A stretch of DNA of 10,944 bases from JBAVQS01 sp049694275 (GTDB lineage: Bacteria > Chloroflexota > Anaerolineae > UBA4142 > SHND01). Shown one piece after another: positions 1 to 7,167 of this stretch; within the stretch, counting starts at the first letter, position 1; every line of letters starts with the position of its first letter. Location: the NCBI GenBank assembly GCA_049694275.1, contig JBAVQS010000171.1:1-10944 (forward strand), given 5' to 3'. A program made the translations under genes and the position numbers. A model generated the notes under the pieces. It saw nothing but the letters and a program-made list of their open reading frames with translations. It made no database searches and had not been told where the DNA came from.

Positions 1-1013
1 CGCACAAGATCGGCGGTGCGATAACCCGCCGTCAGCGTCTCGTCCACGGCGCGTTCGATAGCCGCTGCGTCCGCCTCCCGATTCAGCGAATACCGCAGCA
101 GCATCGCCCCGCTCAGAATCGAGCCGAGCGGGTTGGCAATCCCCTTCCCCGCGATATCGGGAGCCGATCCGTGAATCGGTTCATAGAGCCCGCGCGTCCC
201 CGACCCCAGCGAGGCAGAGGGGAGCAAGCCCATCGAACCGACCAGCACCGCCGCCTCGTCTGTGAGAATATCGCCAAAGGTATTCTCGGTGACAACCACG
301 TCGAACTGGGACGGCGAAGAGACGAGCCGCATCGCCGCCGTATCGACCAGGAGATGATCGAGCGTGATATGCGGATGAGCTTTGCCCACCTCCGTTGCCA
401 GCTCGCGCCACAGCCGGGAGGTCGCAAGGATGTTCGCTTTGTCCACACTCGTCACCTTGCACCGGCGCGGAGCGGCCAGCCGGAACGCCAGTTCCACGAT
501 CCGCTTGATCTCGTAATCATGGTATTCAAGCGTATCGACCGCGCTGTGGTGATTATCCGTTATCCGACGTTCCTTCGGCTTGCCGAAATACAGCCCGCCG
601 GTCAGCTCGCGGACGACGATAAAATCCACCCCCTCCAGCTTTTCGGGACGCAGGGGCGAGATTGAGACGAGCGCCGGGTGCGGCTTGACCGGGCGCAGGT
701 TGGCGAACAGATGCAGCGCCTTGCGAATCTTGAGTAACCCATCCTCCGGACGCGTCGCAGCGCGGGGATCATCCCACTTGGGCCCGCCGACCGCGCCGAG
801 CAGCACCGCATCCGCACTCTCACACGCCTGAAGCGAGTCATCGGGCAGCGCGCTCCCGGTTGCATCGATCGCGCAGCCGCCAATCAGCTTTTCCTCAAAC
901 TCGAACGTCTGGCCCGTTTTCTGTGCGACGGCTTGGAGCACACGCACCGCCTGGTGCGTCACCTCCGGGCCAATGCCATCGCCGGGTAAAGTAACGATTT
1001 TAGTGGTCATCAT
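1..1013 (-). CDS. leuB: 3-isopropylmalate dehydrogenase LeuB, C-terminus cut off by window edge
   Basis: LeuB oxidises and decarboxylates (2R,3S)-3-isopropylmalate to 4-methyl-2-oxopentanoate with NAD+ in the cytoplasm. Here it probably also converts 3-methylmalate to 2-oxobutyrate on the citramalate route. Translating the minus strand gives an uninterrupted frame of 337 codons plus 2 nt, so about 20 residues should be missing against the usual 350-360. It opens with TKIVTLPGDGIGPEV. It carries LGAVGGPKWD near residue 72, substrate arginines R97, R107 and R135, catalytic Y142 and K192, and metal-binding aspartates D224, D248 and D252, the last two in ENTFGDILTDE. The NAD-binding loop HGSAPDIAGKGIANP spans about 281-295. 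Its Asp fits NAD rather than NADP by analogy with Thermus LeuB. Two adjacent ATGs (1011-1013 and 1008-1010) are possible starts; I took the first. It begins 4 nt after the cimA stop with no clear Shine-Dalgarno, so translation is probably coupled to cimA. Confidence 0.96.
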   Translation of the reverse strand, partial: MMTTKIVTLPGDGIGPEVTHQAVRVLQAVAQKTGQTFEFEEKLIGGCAIDATGSALPDDSLQACESADAVLLGAVGGPKWDDPRAATRPEDGLLKIRKALHLFANLRPVKPHPALVSISPLRPEKLEGVDFIVVRELTGGLYFGKPKERRITDNHHSAVDTLEYHDYEIKRIVELAFRLAAPRRCKVTSVDKANILATSRLWRELATEVGKAHPHITLDHLLVDTAAMRLVSSPSQFDVVVTENTFGDILTDEAAVLVGSMGLLPSASLGSGTRGLYEPIHGSAPDIAGKGIANPLGSILSGAMLLRYSLNREADAAAIERAVDETLTAGYRTADLV

Positions 1014-1017
1014 CGCG

Positions 1018-2595
1018 TTACGCAGGGACGGGGTTAGCCACCGCCAATCCATACTCGATCGCGTCGGCCAGCGCCAGCCAGCTTGCTTCGATAATGTTCG
1101 TGCTCGCGCCCACCGTGCTCCAGCGCCGCACATGATTGGCCGTATCGATGAGCACCCGCGTCGTCGCGCCGGTCCCCGCGTGCCCGTCGAGGATGCGCAC
1201 TTTGTAATCGGTCAGTTGAAACTGACCGAGCGCCGGATAATGGCTCGCCAGCGCCTTGCGCATCGCCTGGTCCAGTGCATCCACCGGGCCGTTCCCTTCC
1301 GCCGCCGTATGCACCACCTCGCCGTTCACGCGCAACTTGACATTTGCCTCCGCCACCATACCGCGCCGGTCCCGATGCTCGACAACGGTGAGATAATCGA
1401 TGAGCTCAAAGAATGGGACATAGTCAGGCGCCGCGCGGCGCAGGAGCAGTTCCACCGAGGCATCTGCCCCTTCGAAATGATACCCGCGTGCCTCCAGCTC
1501 CTTGATCTGTTGCAACACCTTGGCCGTCCGCGGGTCGCGTTCGTCGACCGAGAAATGGAACTCTTCCGCCTTGCTCAACAGGTTGCCGCGCCCCGCGAGC
1601 TCCGAAACCACCACGTGCGTCGCATTCCCGACCATTTCCGGGTCGATGTGCTGATAGCTCATCGGGTTGCGCCGCTGGGCCGCGACGTGAATGCCCCCTT
1701 TGTGTGCGAACGCGTTCCGTCCCACATAGGCCATATGCTCGTCCGGCGCGATATTGGCGATCTCGGCGACCGCCCGCGCCATCGCCGTCAGCTTGCCCAG
1801 ATGGTCAGCGGGCAGGCAGGTATAGCCCATCTTCAGTTCGAGGTCCGGGATGATCGCGCACAGGTTGGCATTCCCGCACCGCTCCCCATAGCCGTTGATC
1901 GTCCCCTGGACCAGGGCGCAGCCGGCGCGAATCGCGGTGAGGGAGTTGGCAACCGCGAGCTCGCTGTCATTGTGCGTGTGAATGCCAATCATCGTCTGAG
2001 GGAACCTTGCCTTGACCGCTTTGACCGCCTCGTCAATCTGCCAGGTGAGGCTGCCGCCGTTCGTATCGCACAACGTCAGCGAATCGGCATGGCCGTCCAC
2101 CGCCGCCTGGAGCGTCGATAGAGCGTATTCCGGATTGGCGCGATACCCATCGAAAAAGTGCTCGGCATCATAGATGACCTCGCGCCCGGCCGCCTTGAGA
2201 CACGCCAGGCTCTCGCGGATGAGGCGCAGGTTCTCGTCAAGCGTCGTCCGGAGCACCTCTTCGACGTGCAGGGTCCACGTCTTGCCGACGACGGTCACCA
2301 CCGGCGTCTCAGCGTCAAGCAGGGCGCGGATGTTCGCATCATCGGCCGGGGCAGCCCCGACCCGACAGGTCGAGCCGAACGCCGCCACCCGGGCGTGCTT
2401 GAATGGGTACGACCGAACCCGTTCAAAAAACTCGACATCCTTGGGATTGGAACCCGGCCAGCCCCCTTCGATGTAATCGACGCCCACGTCATCGAGCAGT
2501 TTGGCGACGCGCAGTTTGTCGTCGCAGGTGAGAGAAAGTCCTTCGCGTTGTGTGCCATCGCGAAGGGTTGTGTCATAGATTAGAATTTTGTTCAT
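1018..2595 (-). CDS. cimA: (R)-citramalate synthase CimA
   Basis: CimA condenses pyruvate with acetyl-CoA to (R)-citramalate, the first step of the threonine-independent route to 2-oxobutyrate and isoleucine. The 525-residue protein is a full-length DRE-TIM metallolyase. DTTLRDGTQREG lies at residues 8-19 (metal Asp8, catalytic Arg12), YIEGGWPGSNPKD at about 41-53, the metal motif HTHND with His206 and His208, and NGYGERCGN at 234-242. A C-terminal LeuA-type regulatory dimer domain occupies roughly residues 395-520. The EGGWPGSNPKDVEFF and NGYGERCGN signatures belong to the long CimA group (TIGR00977-like) and differ from LeuA, whose equivalents here read EAGFPAASPDDLEA and NGIGERAGN. It lies 14 nt downstream of the methyltransferase and 4 nt upstream of leuB, so it is co-transcribed with the enzymes that process its product. 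Isoleucine feedback through the C-terminal domain is expected for the family but not shown here. No Shine-Dalgarno is visible. Confidence 0.95.
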   Translation of the reverse strand: MNKILIYDTTLRDGTQREGLSLTCDDKLRVAKLLDDVGVDYIEGGWPGSNPKDVEFFERVRSYPFKHARVAAFGSTCRVGAAPADDANIRALLDAETPVVTVVGKTWTLHVEEVLRTTLDENLRLIRESLACLKAAGREVIYDAEHFFDGYRANPEYALSTLQAAVDGHADSLTLCDTNGGSLTWQIDEAVKAVKARFPQTMIGIHTHNDSELAVANSLTAIRAGCALVQGTINGYGERCGNANLCAIIPDLELKMGYTCLPADHLGKLTAMARAVAEIANIAPDEHMAYVGRNAFAHKGGIHVAAQRRNPMSYQHIDPEMVGNATHVVVSELAGRGNLLSKAEEFHFSVDERDPRTAKVLQQIKELEARGYHFEGADASVELLLRRAAPDYVPFFELIDYLTVVEHRDRRGMVAEANVKLRVNGEVVHTAAEGNGPVDALDQAMRKALASHYPALGQFQLTDYKVRILDGHAGTGATTRVLIDTANHVRRWSTVGASTNIIEASWLALADAIEYGLAVANPVPA

Positions 2596-2609
2596 ATTTG
2601 TATGGATGA

Positions 2610-3341
2610 TTACGGTCGGCGTCCGCCGAAAACCGCCAGTTCGAATACTTTAAAATAGCAATCGACGTCCTGAAATCCGATGGCTCTCAGCCATTCACAT
2701 TGCATCTCGACCGGGGCCAAAATGTTCGCGACCTTGTCCGGACGGTGGACAAACTCATCGGCAACCTGGGCGCGGCTCGTGCTCGCGCCATTGCGATGAT
2801 GATAGGCATAGAGTGAATCGATGAGTAAATCATCCGCCAGCGCCCCCACCCACGCGGAGGGAGAGGCGACGTGCTCGATATTGATAAAGATGCCGCTTGG
2901 CCGTACCAGCTCGAATATCTGGCGATAAAGTGCACGCTTGAGTGTGTGCGGCAGGTGATGGATTGCAAACCCCGAAATGACGGCGTCCACCGGTCCATTC
3001 TGCTGCGCACTGTTCACCCAGTCGCTCGTCCCCAGATCGGCCAGAACAAACGTGATCTGTCCGGGCTTACTGGTCTTGGCCCGGGCCGCGTCGAGCATCG
3101 GCTCGGAGAAATCGACCAGCGTCCCGCGCGCCGCCGGATATTGCGACAGCAGCGCCCGCGAGAGGATGCCATCCCCACAACCGAGGTCGACAAACCTTTC
3201 GACCGGTTCACCGCGCGCCCGGATGATTTGCAGCATGACATCAATCTGTTCGGCCGCGAATGGAATGCCGCCGCGCACCCCCTCCAGAAAGGTGTGCGCG
3301 AGCGCCTCGGTTTTCCAGACTACATCCTGGCGACTGCTCAT
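2610..3341 (-). CDS. Class I SAM-dependent methyltransferase embedded in the leucine operon
   Basis: This 243-residue protein has a Rossmann-type methyltransferase fold. Motif I, FVDLGCGDGILS, spans residues 50-61 and should bind S-adenosylmethionine. Motif II is LVDFSEPMLDAAR (75-87, acidic residue Asp77). A motif III-like ADLGTSDW sits at about 101-108, and VISGFAIHHLP (121-131) covers the motif IV/post-I region. The C-terminal part holds NILAPVEMQCEWLRAIGF and DVDCYFKVFELAVFGG, resembling uncharacterised small-molecule methyltransferases related to trans-aconitate methyltransferase (Tam) or CmoA. There is no signal peptide or membrane segment. Its ATG overlaps the leuD stop by 4 nt (ATGA at 3338-3341), so it is translated with the isomerase small subunit, and cimA follows 14 nt later. 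It is not a standard enzyme of the pathway and its substrate cannot be read from sequence. The context makes isopropylmalate, citramalate or an unsaturated by-product of the isomerase possible substrates, which is inference. Codon use looks like its neighbours. Confidence 0.88.
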   Translation of the reverse strand: MSSRQDVVWKTEALAHTFLEGVRGGIPFAAEQIDVMLQIIRARGEPVERFVDLGCGDGILSRALLSQYPAARGTLVDFSEPMLDAARAKTSKPGQITFVLADLGTSDWVNSAQQNGPVDAVISGFAIHHLPHTLKRALYRQIFELVRPSGIFINIEHVASPSAWVGALADDLLIDSLYAYHHRNGASTSRAQVADEFVHRPDKVANILAPVEMQCEWLRAIGFQDVDCYFKVFELAVFGGRRP

Positions 3342-3928
3342 ACCGCGTGCGCCGTTTCGTAAGACTGAATCGCCGGCTCGTGTTGCAGCAGATACCCCAT
3401 CTCGTCGACGCCGTTCAACAGGCAGAGCTTGCTAAACGGATCGATGGGAAATTCAGCCTTGCGCCCGCCGGGCAGTAACACCGACTGGCTCGCCAGGTCG
3501 ATGGTGAGCTCGACCTCGGGAATCTCCGCCACGAGGTCGAACAGGTCGCGGTGCGTTTCCGGATCGACGACAATCGGGAGTAGACCATTCTTGAGCGCAT
3601 TGTTCTTGAAAATGTCCGCGAACGAGGTGCTGATGATTGCACGGAATCCAAATCCGCACAGCGCCCACGGCGCATGTTCGCGGGAACTGCCGCATCCAAA
3701 GTTATTGCCGGCGATCAGGATCTGCGCGCCCTGCGCCCGGGGCTGGTTCAGCGGAAAGTCAGGGCGCGGGTTGCCTTTAGCATCATACCGCCAATCATTA
3801 AAGAGATATTGTCCGAGCGCCTGCTTGTCGGTAATTTTCAGGAACCGCGCCGGGATCACCTGGTCGGTATCGATATTTTCGTTCGGCAGTGTGACGACGC
3901 GGCCGGTAAACGTGGTTATCTTTTCCAT
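3338..3928 (-). CDS. leuD: 3-isopropylmalate dehydratase small subunit LeuD
   Basis: LeuD is the swivel-domain subunit of isopropylmalate isomerase. With LeuC it interconverts 2- and 3-isopropylmalate, and here presumably also citramalate and 3-methylmalate. From the chosen ATG it has 196 residues, near the normal 190-210. The N-terminus MEKITTFTGRVVTLPNENID is the usual LeuD start, followed by TDQVIPARFLK (21-31), the substrate-loop motif NFGCGSSREHAPWAL (76-90) and a conserved ADIFKNNALKNGLLP (104-118). The frame stays open upstream to 4063, but that extension crosses the palindromic repeat and the end of leuC and matches nothing in LeuD, so I rejected it. No Shine-Dalgarno is visible: the 17 nt before the ATG are CGCGTCCATCAATCCAT. 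The stop overlaps the methyltransferase start as ATGA. Confidence 0.96.
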   Translation of the reverse strand: MEKITTFTGRVVTLPNENIDTDQVIPARFLKITDKQALGQYLFNDWRYDAKGNPRPDFPLNQPRAQGAQILIAGNNFGCGSSREHAPWALCGFGFRAIISTSFADIFKNNALKNGLLPIVVDPETHRDLFDLVAEIPEVELTIDLASQSVLLPGGRKAEFPIDPFSKLCLLNGVDEMGYLLQHEPAIQSYETAHAV

Positions 3929-3944
3929 ATGGATTGATGGACGC

Positions 3945-4026
3945 GTAGGGGCAATGCCTTGCGACCAAAGGGAGTCCCCGTTGGATGCTCGCCCAGGCCA
4001 GGGCACCCACAAGGGATTGCCCCTAC
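3945..4026 (-). repeat. 82-bp intergenic element with 17-bp terminal inverted repeats
   Basis: The arms at 3945-3961 and 4010-4026 are inverted copies, GTAGGGGCAATGCCTTG against GTAGGGGCAATCCCTTG, matching at 16 of 17 positions. They enclose about 48 bp of GC-rich sequence and fill most of the 100-nt leuC-leuD gap, starting 2 nt after the leuC stop. The GTAGGGGC...GCCCCTAC ends are typical of dispersed palindromic repeats in Chloroflexota, cyanobacteria and other environmental bacteria; assignment to such a family is from memory, not from a search. It encodes nothing recognisable. In the transcript it could form a long hairpin, but no U-tract follows, so it is not an intrinsic terminator. Confidence 0.8.
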
Positions 4027-4028
4027 AT

Positions 4029-5435
4029 CTAGACGAGCAACGTCCGGGGATCGGTGAGAACACCCTGAACAGCCGACGCCGCAGCCGTCAGGGGACTCGC
4101 GAGAAAGGTTCTTCCGCCCTGTCCCTGCCGCCCCTCGAAATTCCGATTGCTTGTCGAGACACAATATTGCCCCGGTTCAAGTTGATCGCCATTCATCGCA
4201 ATACACATGCTGCAGCCGGCCTCACGCCATTCCGCGCCGGCGGCCATAAAGACCTCGTGCAGCCCTTCCGCTTCGGCCTGGCGCTTGACCTGCTGCGAGC
4301 CGGGCACGACGAGCACGCGCACATTGGGCGCCACATGCTTGCCACGCAGCACCTGCGCCGCAAGCCGCAGATCGGCGATGCGCGAGTTGGTGCAGCTGCC
4401 GATAAAGACCACGTCGATCGGCTGGCCGAGGAGCGGTTTACCAGGGGTCAGCGCCATATAGCTCAGCGCCTTTTCCAACGCCGCCCTTTGGCTGCTGTCC
4501 GCCACGCGTCCCGGATCGGGCACCCGTGCGGTAATCGGTGCGCCCATCCCCGGATTGGTTCCATAGGTGATCATCGGCTCTAGTGCGCCGGCGTTGAGCG
4601 TCACCGTCTTGTCAAAAGTCGCCCCATCATCTGTGGGCAGAGCCCGCCAGCGCGCCAGCGCGGCATCCCACGCCGGACCTTTGGGCGCAAACTCGCGCCC
4701 GGCCAGGTAATCGAACGTCGTATCGTCAGGCGCAATCATGCCGGCGCGTGCGCCCCCTTCGATGCTCATATTACAGATCGTCATGCGCCCTTCCATCGAG
4801 AGCGCGCGGATCGCCGGACCGCTGTATTCGATGACGTGGCCGGTGCCGCCGTCGACGCCGATCTCGGCGATCAACGCCAGGATAATATCCTTGGCGGTGA
4901 CGCCGGGCGCAAGCGTCCCCTCGACGCGCACATTAAAGGTCTTGGGACGGCGCTGCAAGAGGCACTGTGAAACGAGTACATGCGCCACTTCGCTGCTGCC
5001 AATCCCAAAGGCGAGCGCGCCGAACGCGCCGTGCGTCGCCGTATGGCTGTCGCCGCACACGATTGTCAGCCCAGGCTGCGTCAGCCCCAACTCGGGGCCA
5101 ATGACATGCACAATTCCCTGCTGTGCGCTGCTCCGGTCGTACATCCGGATGCCAAAATCGCGCGCATTCTTGTACATCAACTCGACCTGCTTGGAGGCCA
5201 GCACATCGGCGATCGGCCGGTCGCGCCGGGTCGTCGGAATCGAGTGATCGACCGTCGCGACGGTTCGATCCGGCCGCCGGACGGTCAGTCCGCGTGAGCG
5301 CAGTTCGGCAAATGCCTGGGGCGAAGTCACTTCGTGGACGAGATGAAGGTCAATATAGAGGATGCTCGGCGCGCCCGGTTCCTGGCCGACGATGTGTGCA
5401 TCCCAGATCTTGTCAAAGAGAGTACGAGGGGCCAT
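4029..5435 (-). CDS. leuC: 3-isopropylmalate dehydratase large subunit LeuC
   Basis: LeuC is the aconitase-family [4Fe-4S] subunit of isopropylmalate isomerase and pairs with LeuD. The 468-residue protein is full length. It begins MAPRTLFDKIWDAHIV, the family hallmark, followed by YIDLHLVHEVTSPQAF (27-42) and CGDSHTATHGAFGALAFGIG (127-146). The three cluster ligands are visible: Cys348 in FIGSCTNSR, and Cys408 and Cys411 in GCSMCIAMNGDQ. The C-terminal STSNRNFEGRQG (427-438) is also standard. Its ATG shares one base with the leuA stop (TGATG, 5433-5437), which indicates translational coupling. A GGAGG lies 10 nt upstream, inside a small hairpin. This is the bacterial LeuC rather than aconitase, because length and motifs match LeuC and leuD is separate. 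Because CimA is present, this isomerase probably also handles citramalate. Confidence 0.97.
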   Translation of the reverse strand: MAPRTLFDKIWDAHIVGQEPGAPSILYIDLHLVHEVTSPQAFAELRSRGLTVRRPDRTVATVDHSIPTTRRDRPIADVLASKQVELMYKNARDFGIRMYDRSSAQQGIVHVIGPELGLTQPGLTIVCGDSHTATHGAFGALAFGIGSSEVAHVLVSQCLLQRRPKTFNVRVEGTLAPGVTAKDIILALIAEIGVDGGTGHVIEYSGPAIRALSMEGRMTICNMSIEGGARAGMIAPDDTTFDYLAGREFAPKGPAWDAALARWRALPTDDGATFDKTVTLNAGALEPMITYGTNPGMGAPITARVPDPGRVADSSQRAALEKALSYMALTPGKPLLGQPIDVVFIGSCTNSRIADLRLAAQVLRGKHVAPNVRVLVVPGSQQVKRQAEAEGLHEVFMAAGAEWREAGCSMCIAMNGDQLEPGQYCVSTSNRNFEGRQGQGGRTFLASPLTAAASAVQGVLTDPRTLLV

Positions 5436-5450
5436 CAGGAGGCAACCTCC
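5433..5450 (-). promoter_or_regulatory. leuC ribosome-binding site within a small hairpin at the leuA end
   Basis: The last leuA codons contain GGAGGTTGCCTCC, a perfect 5-bp stem with a 3-nt loop (5438-5450), followed directly by TGATG, which joins the leuA stop and leuC start. The GGAGG (5446-5450) is the only good Shine-Dalgarno near the leuC ATG, and its spacing of 10 nt is slightly long. If the stem forms, the site is masked until ribosomes translating leuA open it. This is inference from sequence; the short stem may be only weakly stable. Confidence 0.5.
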
Positions 5451-7036
5451 AGAGCTGAGTGTTGTGCATGCACGCGCGGGCTCTGCTCTGTGCCGAGCAG
5501 TTTGTTGAGCGCGGCGAGATAGGCTTTGGCCGACGCGACGATAATGTCTGTGTCTGCGCCGTGCCCACCCAATGACCGCGTGTCGTCCTCGCGCGCCTGG
5601 ATGCGGACCGTCACTTCGCCCAGCGCGTCAATCCCTTCGGTCACCGCGTGGACGCTAAATTCGAGCAGCGTATTCGGCGCGCCGACAATCCCATCGATCG
5701 CCTTGTAGGTCGCATCCACCGGGCCGGTTCCAACTGCGGCCTGGACATGGGAGGCGCCATCCGGCCCGCGCAGGCGCACCGTCGCGGTGGGCATACCGGG
5801 ACGGCCGCTGGTAACCACCATATCTTCGAGCGTATAGATCTCTTTCGGCTGGTAAAACTCGTCGGCAATGAGCGCTTCGAGATCGGCGTCCGTGATGCTT
5901 TTCTTTTTATCGGCCAATTCCTTGAACCGCTTGAACGCCTGGTTGAGATCGGCCTCGCCGAGCGCATAGCCCAGTTCGGTCAGCCGCGCCTGGAGCGCGT
6001 GCCGCCCGGAATGTTTGCCGAGAACGAGCTGCGATGCCGACAGGCCCACCGTCTCGGGGCGCATGATCTCGTACGTCATCTGATTCTTGAGCATCCCATC
6101 CTGGTGGATGCCGGCTTCGTGCGCAAAAGCATTGGCGCCGACAATCGCCTTGTTCGGCTGGACCGGGATGCTGGTATAGTTGGCAACCATGCGCGAAGCC
6201 CGCGCAATCTGCGTGGTATCAATGTTGGTCTGCATGCCAAACACCGCGGGCCGGGTGTGCATCGCCATGACCACCTCTTCCAGCGAGGTATTGCCGGCGC
6301 GTTCGCCAATCCCGTTGATGGTCACTTCGGCCTGGCGCGCGCCCGCGCGCAAACCGGCGAGCGTGTTCGCCGTCGCCATGCCGAGATCGTCGTGGCAGTG
6401 CACCGACCAGATCACCTTGTCCGACCCGACCGTGTTCTGAATGAGCCCCGCAATCAGCCCGCCAAATTCTTCGGGCGTGGTATAACCGACCGTATCCGGA
6501 ATGTTGAGCGTGGTCGCCCCGGACTGGATGGCCACTTCGAGCACTTCGCACAGGTATTCGGGGTCGGAGCGGCCTGCGTCCTCGGGCGAAAATTCGACAT
6601 CGTCGCACAGGGACCGCGCATAAGCGACCATCTCGCGCACGCGCTCGACCACCTCTTCGCGCGTCATCTTTAACTTGTACTTGAGGTGAATATCGCTGGT
6701 CGCCAAAAAGGTGTGGATGCGCGGGTGCTGGGCATGGCTCACCGCCTCCCAACACTTGTCAATGTCCGGCTTGTTCGCGCGGGCAAGCCCGGCAATGACC
6801 GGCACGCGCGGATGCGTATCGGTCGGATTCCCGACCTCCTGGGCAATCCGCTTGACCGCCTCCAGGTCGTCGGGCGAAGCGGCCGGAAAACCGGCTTCGA
6901 TAATATCGACGCCGAGGCGCGCCAGTTGGCGGGCAATCTCCAGCTTTTCGGCGCTGGTCAGGGACGCGCCCGGCGATTGTTCGCCATCGCGCAGGGTCGT
7001 ATCAAAAATGCGAATGGAATTGGAATCAACACTCAT
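5435..7036 (-). CDS. leuA: 2-isopropylmalate synthase LeuA
   Basis: LeuA condenses 2-oxoisovalerate with acetyl-CoA to 2-isopropylmalate, the committed step of leucine synthesis. The 533-residue protein is full length. FDTTLRDGEQSPGASLT lies at 11-27 (metal Asp12, catalytic Arg16), IIEAGFPAASPDD at 45-57, HCHDDLGMATANTLAG at 213-228 (metal-binding His213 and His215), NGIGERAGNTSLEEV at 241-255 and FAHEAGIHQDGMLK at 304-317. A C-terminal LeuA dimer domain, which senses leucine in the family, follows from about residue 395 and ends with a short variable tail. The start follows the family N-terminus SIRIFDTTLRDG. No Shine-Dalgarno lies in the 14 nt between the ATG and a long upstream palindrome. 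An overlapping ATG 7 nt upstream is out of frame. The stop overlaps the leuC start by one base. This is the first leu gene after the ilv block. Confidence 0.97.
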   Translation of the reverse strand: MSVDSNSIRIFDTTLRDGEQSPGASLTSAEKLEIARQLARLGVDIIEAGFPAASPDDLEAVKRIAQEVGNPTDTHPRVPVIAGLARANKPDIDKCWEAVSHAQHPRIHTFLATSDIHLKYKLKMTREEVVERVREMVAYARSLCDDVEFSPEDAGRSDPEYLCEVLEVAIQSGATTLNIPDTVGYTTPEEFGGLIAGLIQNTVGSDKVIWSVHCHDDLGMATANTLAGLRAGARQAEVTINGIGERAGNTSLEEVVMAMHTRPAVFGMQTNIDTTQIARASRMVANYTSIPVQPNKAIVGANAFAHEAGIHQDGMLKNQMTYEIMRPETVGLSASQLVLGKHSGRHALQARLTELGYALGEADLNQAFKRFKELADKKKSITDADLEALIADEFYQPKEIYTLEDMVVTSGRPGMPTATVRLRGPDGASHVQAAVGTGPVDATYKAIDGIVGAPNTLLEFSVHAVTEGIDALGEVTVRIQAREDDTRSLGGHGADTDIIVASAKAYLAALNKLLGTEQSPRVHAQHSALEVAS

Positions 7037-7050
7037 GGTGCATTAGGGGG

Positions 7051-7153
7051 GTCAACATGCGACGCACCTCTCTTTCCTTCCCTCTCTCCTGACAACTTGC
7101 AGTTCGGTGTCAGGAGAGAGGACGGGGAGTGAGTCCGTGCGTCGCCTGTTGAC
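7051..7153 (-). repeat. 103-bp nested palindrome between ilvC and leuA
   Basis: Two nested inverted repeats fill the 131-nt ilvC-leuA gap. The outer arms, 7051-7067 and 7137-7153, match at 16 of 17 positions (GTCAACATGCGACGCAC against GTCAACAGGCGACGCAC). The inner arms, 7081-7094 and 7108-7121, match perfectly over 14 bp (CCTCTCTCCTGACA) around a 13-nt loop. The purine/pyrimidine-rich stretches between the arms pair only partly. On RNA this would be a long, interrupted hairpin ending 14 nt before the leuA ATG. No U-tract follows either stem, so it is not a classic terminator. It could be a dispersed repeat, an RNA processing or stability element, or an attenuation structure separating ilv from leu expression; the sequence alone does not decide. 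Confidence 0.75.
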
Positions 7154-7167
7154 GAGAGTCGAAAGGG

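Noticed and set aside
1..1013. Possible frameshift or decay in leuB because only part is visible
   Set aside because: Hand translation shows one continuous frame with all catalytic residues from the start codon to the window edge; the gene is merely cut by the window.
973..2121. Long plus-strand open frame (382 codons) opposite cimA
   Set aside because: It lies wholly antisense to a clear cimA, has arginine/histidine-rich composition typical of GC-rich shadow frames, and shows no domain or ribosome-binding site.
3929..4063. Upstream in-frame extension of leuD
   Set aside because: It translates the 82-bp repeat and the 3' end of leuC in another frame; LeuD proteins start at the MEKITTFTGR equivalent.
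3429..4583. Plus-strand open frame of 384 codons opposite leuD and leuC
   Set aside because: It crosses two genes on the other strand and the intergenic repeat; no recognisable motif, so a shadow frame.
5648..6673. Plus-strand open frame of 341 codons opposite leuA
   Set aside because: Antisense to conserved LeuA catalytic motifs; composition reflects codon bias of leuA.
7081..7121. Possible intrinsic terminator between ilvC and leuA
   Set aside because: The 14-bp stem is strong, but neither it nor the outer stem is followed by a U-tract on the coding strand; purine-rich sequence follows the inner stem and CCCCCTAATG the outer stem.
7037..7167. Internal promoter for leuA in the ilvC-leuA gap
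   Set aside because: A TTGACC lies just before leuA but no fitting -10 box follows at the right distance before the start codon, so not supported.
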